64,000 nucleotides of DNA from JBBTXG01 sp038062375 (GCA_038062375.1 JBBTXG010000008.1:1-64000); one strand, 5' to 3'. Shown: positions 16,335-25,862, counted from the stretch's first letter. A program made the numbers and translations. The notes: generated by a model from the sequence alone, not told the origin.

Positions 16335-17549
16335 CTATCCGCCAAACGTGGAAATTATCTGATACAACGGGATGATGATGGCAGCCATAAGTACGCCCAC
16401 CACGATTCCGAGAACTGCGATCAATAGAGGTTCCAAGAGAGTCAGAAACATGTCAATGTTTCGATCTACTTCTTTTTGATAAAACCTGACAATCTCGAGC
16501 AAGGTAGTATCGAGTTTTCCTGATTGCTCGCCCGCTCGAATCATTTGGGTAAATACCGGCGGGAAGTAGGAAGGATACTTCTGCAGGGCCCCCACAATTT
16601 GGTTTCCCTGTTTTACTTCATCTCGCGCCTGTCCAATGATACTTTTGTACGCCTCATTTCCCACGATGTCCGCGGTAATATCAAGCGCCTGCACAATGGA
16701 GACGCCTCCAGAAATCAATGTCGAGAGGTTCTCGCCAAAGCGCGAAATGTACATCATTTTCAAAAGAGAACCAAACAGAGGAATGCGCAGCATGAAGGCA
16801 TGAAGAAATCTTCTCCCTTGCGCCGTTTTCCCGAGTCGAAAGAAAAGAATTCCAACTCCCATGAGAACCAGAATCAGAAGCCACCACCACCTTTGATAGA
16901 AATTCGCAAGGGAAATCACAACCTCGGTAACCACGGGGAGATCTTGTCCGCTCTCCCGAAGGATTTTCGTAAGATTGGGAAGAACCACAATAACCAAAAG
17001 AGAAAGCACCGCTCCTGCGAGAATCAAGATAAATAAAGGGTACACCATCGCTCCCCTTACTTTACTTTTGAGATAATACGCTCTCTCTAAATGATCTGCG
17101 AGATTCTCGAGCACATCAGATAATCTCCCCAACGCCTCTCCCCTGCGCACCATCTGCACATAAAAAGAAGAAAACACGTCGGGGTGCTTTGCGAGCGCTT
17201 GAGAAAGGATGGTGCCGGCTTCCACTTCTTCTGAAATATTAAAAATTTTCTCTCGAAATGCGGCGTTTTTTGTTTGGCTTGCGATTGTGGTTATGGCTTC
17301 GATAAGCGGTACCTGCGCTCGAAACATGATAGAGAGTTGGCGCGAAAAAAACATTACTTCTTTTATCGAAATCCGCCGAAACAGCGGAATCTCTTTTTTA
17401 AACAACGGCTCCTTTCCTATTTGACCCAAATGCGTCACATAAAGATTTTGGCGATCGAGGATTTGAAGCGCTGCTTCTTGAGAGGAAGCGGCTACCACAC
17501 CCATGAATTGCTCTCCCTTTTGATCTCTTGCTCGATAACGAAACTTCAT
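16335..17549 (-). CDS. pilC: Type IV pilus inner-membrane platform protein PilC (GspF family)
   Basis: 404 residues from the ATG at 17547-17549 (MKFRYRARDQKGE). PilC couples the cytoplasmic ATPases to pilin insertion. It has the standard duplicated GspF layout: a cytoplasmic helical domain (FFSRQLSIMFRAQVPLIEAI), membrane helices around 170-220, a second domain (FGENLSTLISGGVSIVQALDITADIVGN; FTQMIRAGEQSGKLDTTLLEIVRFYQKEVD), then a final helix. Length is normal. It lies between pilT and the major prepilin. Confidence 0.94.
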   Translation of the reverse strand: MKFRYRARDQKGEQFMGVVAASSQEAALQILDRQNLYVTHLGQIGKEPLFKKEIPLFRRISIKEVMFFSRQLSIMFRAQVPLIEAITTIASQTKNAAFREKIFNISEEVEAGTILSQALAKHPDVFSSFYVQMVRRGEALGRLSDVLENLADHLERAYYLKSKVRGAMVYPLFILILAGAVLSLLVIVVLPNLTKILRESGQDLPVVTEVVISLANFYQRWWWLLILVLMGVGILFFRLGKTAQGRRFLHAFMLRIPLFGSLLKMMYISRFGENLSTLISGGVSIVQALDITADIVGNEAYKSIIGQARDEVKQGNQIVGALQKYPSYFPPVFTQMIRAGEQSGKLDTTLLEIVRFYQKEVDRNIDMFLTLLEPLLIAVLGIVVGVLMAAIIIPLYQIISTFGG

Positions 17550-17644
17550 AACGAAATAAAAAACTACATCCTTACTTTCCATTCACTTCTCAACCTCTCT
17601 TTTTGAGACATGGTATCTCTCTTCTTGATATTTTTTTATTTGTC

Positions 17645-18718
17645 CTATCCTCGCACAAGCGAGCGAAGTTCGGTAGGATTCAACGAGTAGCGCAAGGCGT
17701 TTTCGAGAGTAATCTCTTTCACGCGCACAAGACTCGCAAGGGATCTGTTCAATGAAATCATTCCTCCTTCCAAGGAGGTTTCAATCACCAAAGGCAGCTC
17801 GTGAATTTTATTCTCGCGGATCAAATTCCCTACTGCCGGGGTTGCTTTCATGATCTCGCATGCAGGAATCAACCCTCCTTGAATACGAGGGATGAGGCGC
17901 TGGGAAATCACTCCGAGAAGAGAGCCTGAAAGCTGTGCCCTCACCTGCCCTTGCTGTTCGGAAGGGAACGAATCTACGATACGATGGATGGACTGCGCAG
18001 CAGAATTCGTGTGCAGGGTGGCAAATACGAGATGGCCAGTTTCCGCCGCGGTGATCGCGATCGCAATGGTTTCCGGATCTCGCATCTCCCCTACCATAAT
18101 GACGTTCGGATCTTGACGAAACGTCGCTCGAAGCGCGCCCGCAAAACTCAACGTGTCCCGAGACACCTCTCTCTGGTCAATCATGGACTTCTCATCCTCA
18201 AAGACATATTCAATCGGGTCTTCAATCGTGATGATATGATCTTCTCTTGTACGGTTGATTTCATTAACGAGAGCGGCTAAGGTGGTGGATTTCCCGTGGC
18301 CGGAGGGTCCGGTGACAAGCACGAATCCCTGCGTTGCTTGGGTGAAGTGATGGAGAACAGAGGGAAGATTGAGTTCTTCAATCGTCTTTATCTGTCTTGG
18401 GATTAACCGAAGAGCAACGCTTAATGTTCCCATTTGATAAAATGCATTTCCTCGAAAGCGCGCCCTCTGTTCTAACGTATAAGAAAAATCGATTTCTTTC
18501 TCCCGCTCTAATCTTATCTTCTGCTCTTCATTCAACAACGCAAAAACCAAATCACGGAGCATTTTTTCGTCCAGTTTTGGTTTTTTCATTAAGGGGACGA
18601 GCCTACCCTCGATTCGCAGAATTGGAGGTCTTCCAACAGAAAGATGGAGATCAGATGCCTGCTCTTGGAGCGTGATTTCCAAAAGCTCTCTCATTTGTTT
18701 TACTGCAGTATCATTCAT
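17645..18718 (-). CDS. pilT: Pilus retraction ATPase PilT
   Basis: 357 residues. A hexameric AAA-like ATPase that disassembles the pilus. Seen: Walker A GPSGHGKST at 137-145, Asp box (ITIEDPIEYVFEDE), Walker B (IMVGEMRDPET) and His box (GHLVFATLHTNSAAQSIHRI). The PilT-specific AIRNLIRE-like C-terminal signature appears as VGNLIRENKIHELP. The start overlaps the receiver-domain gene by 8 bp. Presence of both PilT and PilB supports a retractile pilus. Confidence 0.95.
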   Translation of the reverse strand: MNDTAVKQMRELLEITLQEQASDLHLSVGRPPILRIEGRLVPLMKKPKLDEKMLRDLVFALLNEEQKIRLEREKEIDFSYTLEQRARFRGNAFYQMGTLSVALRLIPRQIKTIEELNLPSVLHHFTQATQGFVLVTGPSGHGKSTTLAALVNEINRTREDHIITIEDPIEYVFEDEKSMIDQREVSRDTLSFAGALRATFRQDPNVIMVGEMRDPETIAIAITAAETGHLVFATLHTNSAAQSIHRIVDSFPSEQQGQVRAQLSGSLLGVISQRLIPRIQGGLIPACEIMKATPAVGNLIRENKIHELPLVIETSLEGGMISLNRSLASLVRVKEITLENALRYSLNPTELRSLVRG

Positions 18719-19082
18719 TGATCAACTTCATTACTTCTTGGACAATTTCACTTGGGGTATAATGAGCTTTGATAAGATAGCTTTCAGCCCCAAGTTTTAA
18801 ACCTTTTTCAATTTCTTCCTTTTGCCCAAGATTCGATAAAACCATAACCCTTGTATCTTTGACGTCTTCGTCGCGCTTGATAGCCCGAAGAATTTCCCAT
18901 CCATCAACGCGGGGCAATACGATATCTAAAATGACAAGGTCGGGTTTCTCGGTTTTAATCATGCCGAGGACTTTATGATTCCCCTCGGTCATGAGCAGCA
19001 CAAGAAATCCAGCCTCCTTGAGTTTCCTTGTGTAGATGTCGATAAGTAACGGGTCGTCTTCAATTAAAAGTATTTTTTTCAT
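18711..19082 (-). CDS. CheY-like single-domain response regulator
   Basis: 123 residues, one receiver domain with no output domain. The acidic pair IEDD (D9, D10), phospho-acceptor LDIVLP (D53), the Ser/Thr position (VLSNLG) and Lys in YLIKAHYTP are all present. It sits between pilB and pilT, overlapping pilT, so it probably controls the pilus motors by protein-protein contact, as CheY-like PilG/PilH do elsewhere. No histidine kinase is in the window. Pilus control is inferred from position. Confidence 0.9.
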   Translation of the reverse strand: MKKILLIEDDPLLIDIYTRKLKEAGFLVLLMTEGNHKVLGMIKTEKPDLVILDIVLPRVDGWEILRAIKRDEDVKDTRVMVLSNLGQKEEIEKGLKLGAESYLIKAHYTPSEIVQEVMKLINE

Positions 19083-19124
19083 AGGTTAGAGATGAGAGCA
19101 GGTGAGATGTTATGAATCATGCTT

Positions 19125-20858
19125 TTACTCTGCGGCTGCGCGAAGCACTTCCTCGAGCGTGGTGACCCCCTCAAGCGCTTTCAAAATTCCGTCTTGCCTC
19201 ATGGTAAGCATTCCTTGCCGAAGAGCTTCCTTGCCTATTTGAGCTTCGGAGGGTTCTTTCAAAATAATATCACCCAACTCCGGAGTCATGAGTAAAACCT
19301 CCACGATTGCGATCCTTCCCGCAAATCCGTTCGAAGCGCATTTCCTGCAGCCTTTCGGTTCAAACAACACAACCTCCTTTGCCTCAAGAATATGGCTTAA
19401 AGGCATCTGCTCTTTGAGGACTTGAGGGAACTGTTCAATCTCGCGGAATAACATATCTCGTATCGCTTTTTGAGGTTTTACCTTTTCTCGGCAGACCTCA
19501 CAGAGCCGTCGCAAAAGCCGCTGGGCAATGGCGAGTGATAGGGTAGCAGGGATGAGATATTTATCAACTCCCATATCCAACAATCGCGGAGCAACCCCCA
19601 CCGCACTGTTCGTATGTAAAGTTGAAAGCACGATGTGTCCGGTAAGCGCAGCGTGGATCACTAAGGCAGCAGTTTCTTTATCTCTCACCTCTCCTACCAT
19701 GATGATATTAGGATCTTGTCTCAATACCTGACGCAACCCTTGAGCGAAATCGTATCCAATTTCTGGCCGAACTTGCGACTGGTTTACTCCAGCAATGAAG
19801 TACTCCACGGGATCCTCCAAGCTGATAATGTTCACGTTATCTTTATTGAGATATTGTAAGATAGCATACATCGTGGTGGATTTTCCAGAGCCCGTGGGAC
19901 CGGTGATTAAAATCAAGCCGAACGGTTTTTCGATCGCCTCCTTGATTCGTGCAAAATTCATTCCATAGATCCCAAGCTCTTTGAAACTTCGAAGTCCGGT
20001 GGCAGGGTCCAGTACCCGAAGCGCGGCTTTTTCTCCCAGAGGGGTAGGAAAGGTTGCGACACGAAAATCAATCATTCTTCCTTCGACCATGGTGGAAAAT
20101 CTCCCGTCCTGGGGAATCCTCGTTTCATCGATCTTCATATTCGCCAAAATCTTGATGCGCGCGACAATCGCCGAATGAACTTTCATGGGGAGAAAGAGAG
20201 AAGGATGAAGCTCTCCAAGAAATCGAAATCTCACCCGGAGCTTCTCTCGGGTAGGCTCGATATGAATATCAGAAGCTCCGCCCTCGACCGCATTCTGCAA
20301 AATCACCGCAACCATTTTTGTAATGGGAGCCTCCTCCACGACTCTCGCCTCCTTGAATACCTCTTTTCTTCCTTCCGTTTTCTCTCGCATCTCCTCTTCT
20401 AACTCTTCGAGGGCTTTTCGCATTTCTCTCTTGGAATCTCGATAGCGCTTCATGACATTCTCGAACGTACTCAACCCGATAAGAGAAATGTGGTAAGAGA
20501 AATTTCCTTGCCGCGCTAAAAATTGAAGAGCCTCTTGCGCCCGTATATCTTCCGGATATACCATCCCAATCTCAAGCATTCCCCCTTTTTGGCCAAGCGC
20601 TATCATTTTATAGTACTTCGCAGAATCTTCCGGAATAAGCTCTAAAACCTTCAGAGGAATTTCTTCAGAATCTACGTGCTTGAGAGCAATCTTTAACACT
20701 TCGCTTTTCAAGCGAAATAAGGTATCCTCATCAACGATCTTTTCAGCTAAAAGGAGTTCTTCTGGTCTCCCTCCAGAAGCCTGAAGCTCTGACTTCAACT
20801 GGGATGCTTTCTCTTTTGAAATGATGTTTTTTTCAACGAGTAACGGGAGAAAATCCAT
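19125..20858 (-). CDS. pilB: Pilus extension ATPase PilB
   Basis: 577 residues. Residues 1-140 form the N-terminal GspE/MshEN-like domain, sometimes a c-di-GMP sensor. Then the motor: Walker A GPTGSGKST (320-328), Asp box (ISLEDPVEYF), Walker B (IMVGEVRDKET), His box (GHIVLSTLHTNSAV), and a four-Cys zinc site (LCEVC... CRKC) that separates PilB/GspE from PilT. It powers pilin polymerisation at PilC. First motor gene of the minus-strand run, downstream of a small membrane protein gene. Confidence 0.95.
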   Translation of the reverse strand: MDFLPLLVEKNIISKEKASQLKSELQASGGRPEELLLAEKIVDEDTLFRLKSEVLKIALKHVDSEEIPLKVLELIPEDSAKYYKMIALGQKGGMLEIGMVYPEDIRAQEALQFLARQGNFSYHISLIGLSTFENVMKRYRDSKREMRKALEELEEEMREKTEGRKEVFKEARVVEEAPITKMVAVILQNAVEGGASDIHIEPTREKLRVRFRFLGELHPSLFLPMKVHSAIVARIKILANMKIDETRIPQDGRFSTMVEGRMIDFRVATFPTPLGEKAALRVLDPATGLRSFKELGIYGMNFARIKEAIEKPFGLILITGPTGSGKSTTMYAILQYLNKDNVNIISLEDPVEYFIAGVNQSQVRPEIGYDFAQGLRQVLRQDPNIIMVGEVRDKETAALVIHAALTGHIVLSTLHTNSAVGVAPRLLDMGVDKYLIPATLSLAIAQRLLRRLCEVCREKVKPQKAIRDMLFREIEQFPQVLKEQMPLSHILEAKEVVLFEPKGCRKCASNGFAGRIAIVEVLLMTPELGDIILKEPSEAQIGKEALRQGMLTMRQDGILKALEGVTTLEEVLRAAAE

Positions 20859-20869
20859 ATGTTTTTCCT

Positions 20870-21157
20870 TTATTCTGGCGCAAAGGGGTTCTCTTTCCCT
20901 AGCTCTTCAGGAACGAGCAATGGCAGGGGCTCTGCGGGGTCTTCTAACTCTTGAAAGATGGGGTGCTGGAAAATTTGAAAATCGATCTGAATCTTCTCTG
21001 GGGGAAGAACGCCCAACTGAAGAAAAGAGGGAATTTCCCCTTGTCCCTGCTGAAAAAATATATACCATACAAGTCCGCCTGCGACAACCGTGATACTGAT
21101 CAGCCCGACAAGAAGATATTTTTGCTTTTTTGACTGTTGGAAAAAAGTGATAGCCAT
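20870..21157 (-). CDS. Small single-pass membrane protein
   Basis: 95 residues: a basic N-terminus (QQSKKQKYLL), one transmembrane helix (YLLVGLISITVVAGGLVWYIFF) and a Pro/Glu-rich outer tail. I do not recognise a family. It stands 11 bp before pilB and 13 bp after the LamG pilin gene, so it is probably co-transcribed with the pilus motor genes. The shape is vaguely like a PilP/PilO-type accessory protein, but there is no motif to prove it. Confidence 0.65.
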   Translation of the reverse strand: MAITFFQQSKKQKYLLVGLISITVVAGGLVWYIFFQQGQGEIPSFLQLGVLPPEKIQIDFQIFQHPIFQELEDPAEPLPLLVPEELGKENPFAPE

Positions 21158-21170
21158 ACGAACTATGTGC

Positions 21171-22121
21171 TTATTTCTTGCAGAGAGCGTTGATTTGCTT
21201 CTTCGTCAAAACTTGATTGTACACGCGCACATCGTCAACCTGACCCTTAATGGCGTTGGGGCCTCCTCCGCTAACATAGAAACCAACGAGGGCAGGTATA
21301 TCATGGTTACCGGCTGGAAAAGGGGGCTGGAGATTTGGGGGGAATTCTTTGCAGTCCACATATAACTTTGCGCTCCTAGAATCCCCATGATACGTCAGAA
21401 TAAGAGAATGCCAGGTATTGACCTTCAAGTCTGGAGCAACAACATAAAAGAAATCAGCTGCACCGTTCGCGATGTAAGGTCGGTCATTGGCAGTATGCTG
21501 ATAAAGGAGGGAGTGGAAAAAAATACCAAATCCTTTCGCGTTCGCAAACTGCTCTAATTTATACCAGCCCGCAATGGTTGCAGGCCCATTTTTAGGAATA
21601 GCAACCTTCTTTTCGTCGACCGTTACCTGATCATCAGTGCCATCAAGCATAAGACATTTTCCATTGCCGAGGTCGCAGGCAGTATCTGATATCTTTGCAT
21701 CTGCATGATAGAATTCGCCTTCCGCGCCCTTTACTTCGAATTTAAGATGAAGTCCTGCAGCAGGGAGAGGCACCTGTCCAACGATATCTTCAATAGCTCC
21801 ACTGAATCCTCGAGAGAGGAGAGCTACTCCAATGCCTACGGCAGCCCAGATGAGCTTGGTTCTTGCTTCTCCGACAGCAGCTGGATCTCCTCCGCCCGTA
21901 ACAAACTGAAAGGCGGCTAGGATGATAAAGATAATCGCAACTACGACCAAAACCACGAAGACCCAATCAGTGATGATCTTCACGAGATCAACAAGGCCTT
22001 GAGCCGTGGTGACTCCGGTGGGGATTTTATCTGGTGGGGGTGCTTGAGCGAACACGCTTTCACCTCCCAAGGTGAATACGATGACCAAACACAGAGAAAA
22101 GAGAATAAAAAGTTGCTTCAT
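21171..22121 (-). CDS. T4SS_pilin-type two-helix protein fused to a LamG domain
   Basis: 316 residues. A signal peptide (cleavage after VFAQA) is followed by the two-helix module at about 35-115, TDWVFVVLVVVAIIFIILAAF, loop TGGGDPAAVGEARTKL, then the second helix. The C-terminal 190 residues are a LamG lectin-like domain (LMLDGTDDQVTV... KGQVDDVRVYNQVLTKKQI). The two-helix module is the same as in the array at 30021-37707, so this is an outlying tenth copy on the opposite strand. The family resembles TrbC/VirB2-type pilins (Pfam T4SS_pilin, recalled, not searched). Probably a membrane-bound or polymerising subunit presenting a sugar-binding domain. Confidence 0.8.
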   Translation of the reverse strand: MKQLFILFSLCLVIVFTLGGESVFAQAPPPDKIPTGVTTAQGLVDLVKIITDWVFVVLVVVAIIFIILAAFQFVTGGGDPAAVGEARTKLIWAAVGIGVALLSRGFSGAIEDIVGQVPLPAAGLHLKFEVKGAEGEFYHADAKISDTACDLGNGKCLMLDGTDDQVTVDEKKVAIPKNGPATIAGWYKLEQFANAKGFGIFFHSLLYQHTANDRPYIANGAADFFYVVAPDLKVNTWHSLILTYHGDSRSAKLYVDCKEFPPNLQPPFPAGNHDIPALVGFYVSGGGPNAIKGQVDDVRVYNQVLTKKQINALCKK

Positions 22122-22193
22122 GGAATTACTAGGGGTGGTTATGTATGTATTAAACGGATAATGATTGATGATTTACGACTTTAATTTATTGTG

Positions 22194-24686
22194 TCACACG
22201 CAAGCCGCTGACGCAACCTTGTCTTGATCCTCGAGCCTCATAATCCGAACTCCCTGGGTGGAACGGCTAATCGTAGGAATCGAATTGATGGGCGTTCTGA
22301 TAATCTGGCCTCTGCGAGAAATGACAATAAGATCTTCCTCATCTCCCAGAAGAACTTTTGCGTACGCCAATGCTCCCGTCTTTGCCGTAATCTTTACCGT
22401 CTTAATCCCCGACCCTCCTCGTCCCTGCAGGCGGTATTCCTTAATGTCCGTACGTTTCCCATACCCATTCTCTGTCAGCACAAACAAATAAGGAATTTGA
22501 GATTTTTGATCTTTTATTTTTGATTTTTGATTTGCAATCACATCCATCCCCACGAGCTCATCTCCCTTTTTCAAACGGATCGCGCGAATTCCAGCAGCGG
22601 TTCTCCCCATAGACCGCACTTCCTTTTCTTTGAAACGAATAGATTGTCCTCTTTTGGTGGTTAAGATAACCTCATCTTCTCTGCTTGTCTTTTGAACTCC
22701 GCGCAATACATCGTCTTTTTTAAGGGAAATCGCAATAAGTCCTGAACGTCGCACATGAACAAACTCTTCTAACGCGGTCTTTTTCATAATGCCATTTTTC
22801 GTCGCCATGAGAAGGTATTGTACATCAGACTCCGCATCTTTCTTTCCCGTGGCGAACAGAGAAAGTATCCTATCTTGAGGAGTTATCTCAATGAAGTTCA
22901 ACAGTCCTCGACCCTTGGCCACCCTTGTGCCTTCAGGAATTTCGTACACGGGTGTCTGAAACACTTTTCCAGAATCCGTAAAGAACATCAAAGAATCGTG
23001 GGTCTGGGCATAGAGGAAATGTTCCACGATATCATCTGACACTGTTTTCATACCCATGATTCCCTTTCCTCCTCGTCTTTGGAGCCGGTACGTCGCAGGA
23101 TTGATGCGTTTGATGTATCCTCCTTGAGTGAGGGTAATAATAGTTTCTTCTTGGGGGACCAGATCTTCTTCTGCGATTTCTCCAACTCCTTGAACCTGTA
23201 CCCTTGTTTTTCGTTCATCGCCAAAAGCGGTATGTACTTGGCGAAGTTCATTTTTGAGAACTTGATCGATTCTCTTTGGACTCGCAAGGATCATGGAGAG
23301 TTCTTGGATTTTTGCTCGAATTTCCTTGAGTTCATCTTCGATTTTCTCGCGTTCTAATCGAGCAAGTTGAGAGAGGCGAGTATCCAAGATCGCGTTTGCC
23401 TGAATTTCCGTAAGCCGGAATCTCCGTATCAAGTTCTCTTTGGCATCTTCTCTGCTTTCGGAATGTCGAATAATCCGAATAACTTCATCGATATTCGCCA
23501 AGCACTTATGGAGTCCTTCGAGGATATGTTCACGCTCCCTTGCTCTCGTCAAATCATATGTTGTTCTTCGGGTGATCACAACCCTGCGGTGCTCCACAAA
23601 CAGCGTAAGCATTTCCGCGAGCGACAGCGTTTTTGGCTGAATTCCGTCAACCAAGGCAATCGTGTTCAAATGGAAAGACTTTTGGAGATCAGAGAATTTA
23701 TAGAGTCGATTCAGAACTTTCTGGGGTTGGACATCTTTTTGGAGCTCAAAGACAATTCTCATTCCGTCTTTATCTGACTCGTCTCGGATATCTTTGACGC
23801 CTTCAATCTTCTTTTCCTGCACGAGTGTCGCAAACTTCGCCACGAGAGCTGCTTTGGAAACCTGATAAGGAATCTCGCTGATGATTATTTGGGTGCGCTT
23901 CTTTTCTCCCCCATCAATAATTTCTGCTTTTCCCCGCACCATAATCGGACCTCTCCCCTGCGAATAGGCTTCGATGATTTGTCTCCTGTCAAAAATAATT
24001 CCTCCCGTAGGGAAATCGGGGCCCTTGATAAATTGAAACAGATCCTCTGTGGTAACCCTTGGGTTCTCAACGAGATGGATGATGGCATCGATAATTTCTT
24101 TTGCGTTATGCGGCGGAATGCTGGTTGCCATTCCCACGGCTATCCCTACAGTTCCGTTGAGAAGAAGCTGGGGAAGAGGGGAGGGCAATACCATGGGTTC
24201 CTTTCTTGTCGCGTCGTAGTTATCCGTAAAGTCAACGGTGTCTTTTGCAATATCTTTGAGTATTTCTTCGCCAAAGCGCGACATCCGACACTCTGTGTAA
24301 CGCGGCGCTGCCGGAGGATCGTCGTCAACGGAACCAAAATTCCCTTGGCCATCGATCAAGGGATAGCGCATGGAGAAATCCTGCGCCATGCGAACCAATG
24401 CCTCATATACCGGCGCGTCTCCATGGGGATGATATCGCCCGAGGGTACTTCCAACCACCGTGGCGCACTTTCGAAGTTTCGCCCCATGACTCAATCCATC
24501 CTCATACATGGCATAGAGAATCCTTCGCTGAACGGGCTTGAGTCCGTCTCTCACATCCGGAAGCGCGCGCGCCACAATCACTGACATTGCATAGTCAATG
24601 TACGAAACACGCATCTCCTCGGAGATTTCTCGAGGCTTGATGGAACCTACCATCGCGAGTTTTTGCGGCTGATTACTGTTCGTCAT
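22194..24686 (-). CDS. gyrA: DNA gyrase subunit A
   Basis: 830 residues. GyrA cuts and rejoins DNA in the gyrase A2B2 complex. Catalytic Tyr in APRYTECRM (Y130); the GyrA box is recognisable as QRRGGKG in the beta-pinwheel C-terminal domain, which favours GyrA over ParC. In the quinolone region the motif reads HPHGDAPVYEA, so the position of E. coli Ser83 is Ala and that of Asp87 is Glu. Near the C-terminus there is an in-frame insertion, ANQKSKIKDQKSQ, between pinwheel blades (22498-22540). It overlaps the small membrane gene upstream by 4 bp. gyrB is not in the window. Confidence 0.96.
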   Translation of the reverse strand: MTNSNQPQKLAMVGSIKPREISEEMRVSYIDYAMSVIVARALPDVRDGLKPVQRRILYAMYEDGLSHGAKLRKCATVVGSTLGRYHPHGDAPVYEALVRMAQDFSMRYPLIDGQGNFGSVDDDPPAAPRYTECRMSRFGEEILKDIAKDTVDFTDNYDATRKEPMVLPSPLPQLLLNGTVGIAVGMATSIPPHNAKEIIDAIIHLVENPRVTTEDLFQFIKGPDFPTGGIIFDRRQIIEAYSQGRGPIMVRGKAEIIDGGEKKRTQIIISEIPYQVSKAALVAKFATLVQEKKIEGVKDIRDESDKDGMRIVFELQKDVQPQKVLNRLYKFSDLQKSFHLNTIALVDGIQPKTLSLAEMLTLFVEHRRVVITRRTTYDLTRAREREHILEGLHKCLANIDEVIRIIRHSESREDAKENLIRRFRLTEIQANAILDTRLSQLARLEREKIEDELKEIRAKIQELSMILASPKRIDQVLKNELRQVHTAFGDERKTRVQVQGVGEIAEEDLVPQEETIITLTQGGYIKRINPATYRLQRRGGKGIMGMKTVSDDIVEHFLYAQTHDSLMFFTDSGKVFQTPVYEIPEGTRVAKGRGLLNFIEITPQDRILSLFATGKKDAESDVQYLLMATKNGIMKKTALEEFVHVRRSGLIAISLKKDDVLRGVQKTSREDEVILTTKRGQSIRFKEKEVRSMGRTAAGIRAIRLKKGDELVGMDVIANQKSKIKDQKSQIPYLFVLTENGYGKRTDIKEYRLQGRGGSGIKTVKITAKTGALAYAKVLLGDEEDLIVISRRGQIIRTPINSIPTISRSTQGVRIMRLEDQDKVASAACV
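22498..22540 (-). repeat. In-frame low-complexity insertion in gyrA
   Basis: Encodes NQKSKIKDQKSQ between blades of the C-terminal domain. The coding strand reads as repeated AAATCAAAAAT words, like the ligA and ileS insertions. Confidence 0.65.
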
Positions 24687-24943
24687 CTCTCGATTTGTTG
24701 GTTGTTTATCATTTCAAGCGAACGAAGCTCATTTGAAATATCTTTGAACTGTTCTCTCAACTCAATGTCTCCAAAGGGAAGTTGCTCTTGGATATTTTGA
24801 GTTTGGATCGCATGAACCCTTTCTCTCAATCCTAAAATCCACAAGCTCAATAAAACTACTCCCAGAAGAATCGTCAAGGACCACACAATCATCTTTTTTG
24901 TCGATTCGGGCTGCTCTTGAAGCCGCCTGAGAAGATCTTTCAT
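24683..24943 (-). CDS. Small membrane protein upstream of gyrA
   Basis: 86 residues from the ATG at 24941-24943 (MKDLLRRLQEQPESTKKMIVW). One transmembrane helix (VWSLTILLGVVLLSLWILGL) followed by a short helical outer tail. Such small proteins with a PESTKK-like N-terminus followed by a TM helix are common in CPR genomes, but no function is known to me. Its stop overlaps the gyrA start by 4 bp. Confidence 0.65.
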   Translation of the reverse strand: MKDLLRRLQEQPESTKKMIVWSLTILLGVVLLSLWILGLRERVHAIQTQNIQEQLPFGDIELREQFKDISNELRSLEMINNQQIER

Positions 24944-24969
24944 AATTCGACAACGCAAACTGTTTTCAA

Positions 24970-25626
24970 CTATGGAGCCAACACCACTACCTTTGATTCC
25001 TGATCAGTAAAATCTTTCAGCTTCAATGATAATTTATCCTGGGGCTCTGCGTTTTTCACTCCCATGATACGCAAAAACGGCTCAAGCTTTTCTAACTTAA
25101 ATTTGAGGTTCGCCAGCTCATAGTGCATAGGAACCACAATCTTGGGTTCCAGTTGGCTTACGATATTTGCTGCTTCTTTTGCGCCAATGGTGTAGATGCC
25201 CCCTACGGGGATCAATAACACATCAACGGTCCCAATATCCTCTACTTGCTCTGCTCGCAATTCTTTCTGTCCAAGATCTCCGAGGTGACAAATCTTTATT
25301 CCCTCAAGTTCGATGGTGTACATCGTGTTGAACCCTCGTTCTTTCCCTCCAGAATCATCGTGAAATGAAGATATCCCTCGAATAAAAATGTCTTTTGCCT
25401 CGTACTCTCCGGGGGTCGAAATCACGAGTGGGTCGCCCTTGATCGCCTTCAGGTAGTTATGGTCAGAATGATCGTGGCTCACAAGGACGATATCTGCCTC
25501 CATGAGAGGGAGTCGAAGCCCAACAAAAGAAGGATCAAAGGGATCGATCACAAGCCGCGCGTGCTCTTGTTTATTTTGTTGAGCCGTAATATGAAAACAT
25601 GCTTGTCCTTTCCACAAAAGTTGCAT
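24970..25626 (-). CDS. Metallo-beta-lactamase-fold hydrolase
   Basis: 218 residues from the ATG at 25624-25626 (MQLLWKGQACFHI). The metal-binding motif HDHSDH is at 51-56; further ligands are probably in HLGDLGQ and in the PMHYE motif near the C-terminus. The compact size and the IDPFDPSFVGLRLP start resemble the UPF0173/L-ascorbate lactonase-like group of Zn-dependent hydrolases. No signal peptide, so cytoplasmic. Substrate unknown. It precedes the small protein and gyrA in the same direction. Confidence 0.85.
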   Translation of the reverse strand: MQLLWKGQACFHITAQQNKQEHARLVIDPFDPSFVGLRLPLMEADIVLVSHDHSDHNYLKAIKGDPLVISTPGEYEAKDIFIRGISSFHDDSGGKERGFNTMYTIELEGIKICHLGDLGQKELRAEQVEDIGTVDVLLIPVGGIYTIGAKEAANIVSQLEPKIVVPMHYELANLKFKLEKLEPFLRIMGVKNAEPQDKLSLKLKDFTDQESKVVVLAP

Positions 25627-25697
25627 AATAGAATACGATATCACGGATAATCTTCTGTATCAACCCGCGCGTATCTGCTCACCGTGGTCATCTGCTC

Positions 25698-25824
25698 GGA
25701 ATATAATCTGAAGGACGCGCTCTGCGCCTCCAGCGAGGCGCAAGCTTAGTTCCTCGCGAATTTTCCCTCGTCAGTCTCGGGAACCATGCAAATTCGCTGC
25801 GGGTAGTCCTTCAGATTATATTCC
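25698..25824. repeat. 127-bp element with perfect 19-bp terminal inverted repeats and inner hairpins
   Basis: GGAATATAATCTGAAGGAC (25698-25716) and its exact reverse complement (25806-25824) close the element. Between them are a perfect 7-bp hairpin, GCGCCTC-CAGC-GAGGCGC (about 25724-25741), and a longer arm, GCGAATTT with AAATTCGC, containing TCCC/GGGA. As RNA this folds into a three-way junction on either strand. It may be a structured RNA gene or a small non-autonomous element. No family recognised. Confidence 0.6.
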
Positions 25825-25862
25825 TCGCTTTTTGCGGGGGACAAGTGAGCAGTTAGCGCCCC

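Noticed and set aside
25698..25824. Hammerhead ribozyme
   Set aside because: The minus strand has CUGACGAG followed by GGAAAA, but the three stems do not place these as a hammerhead core.
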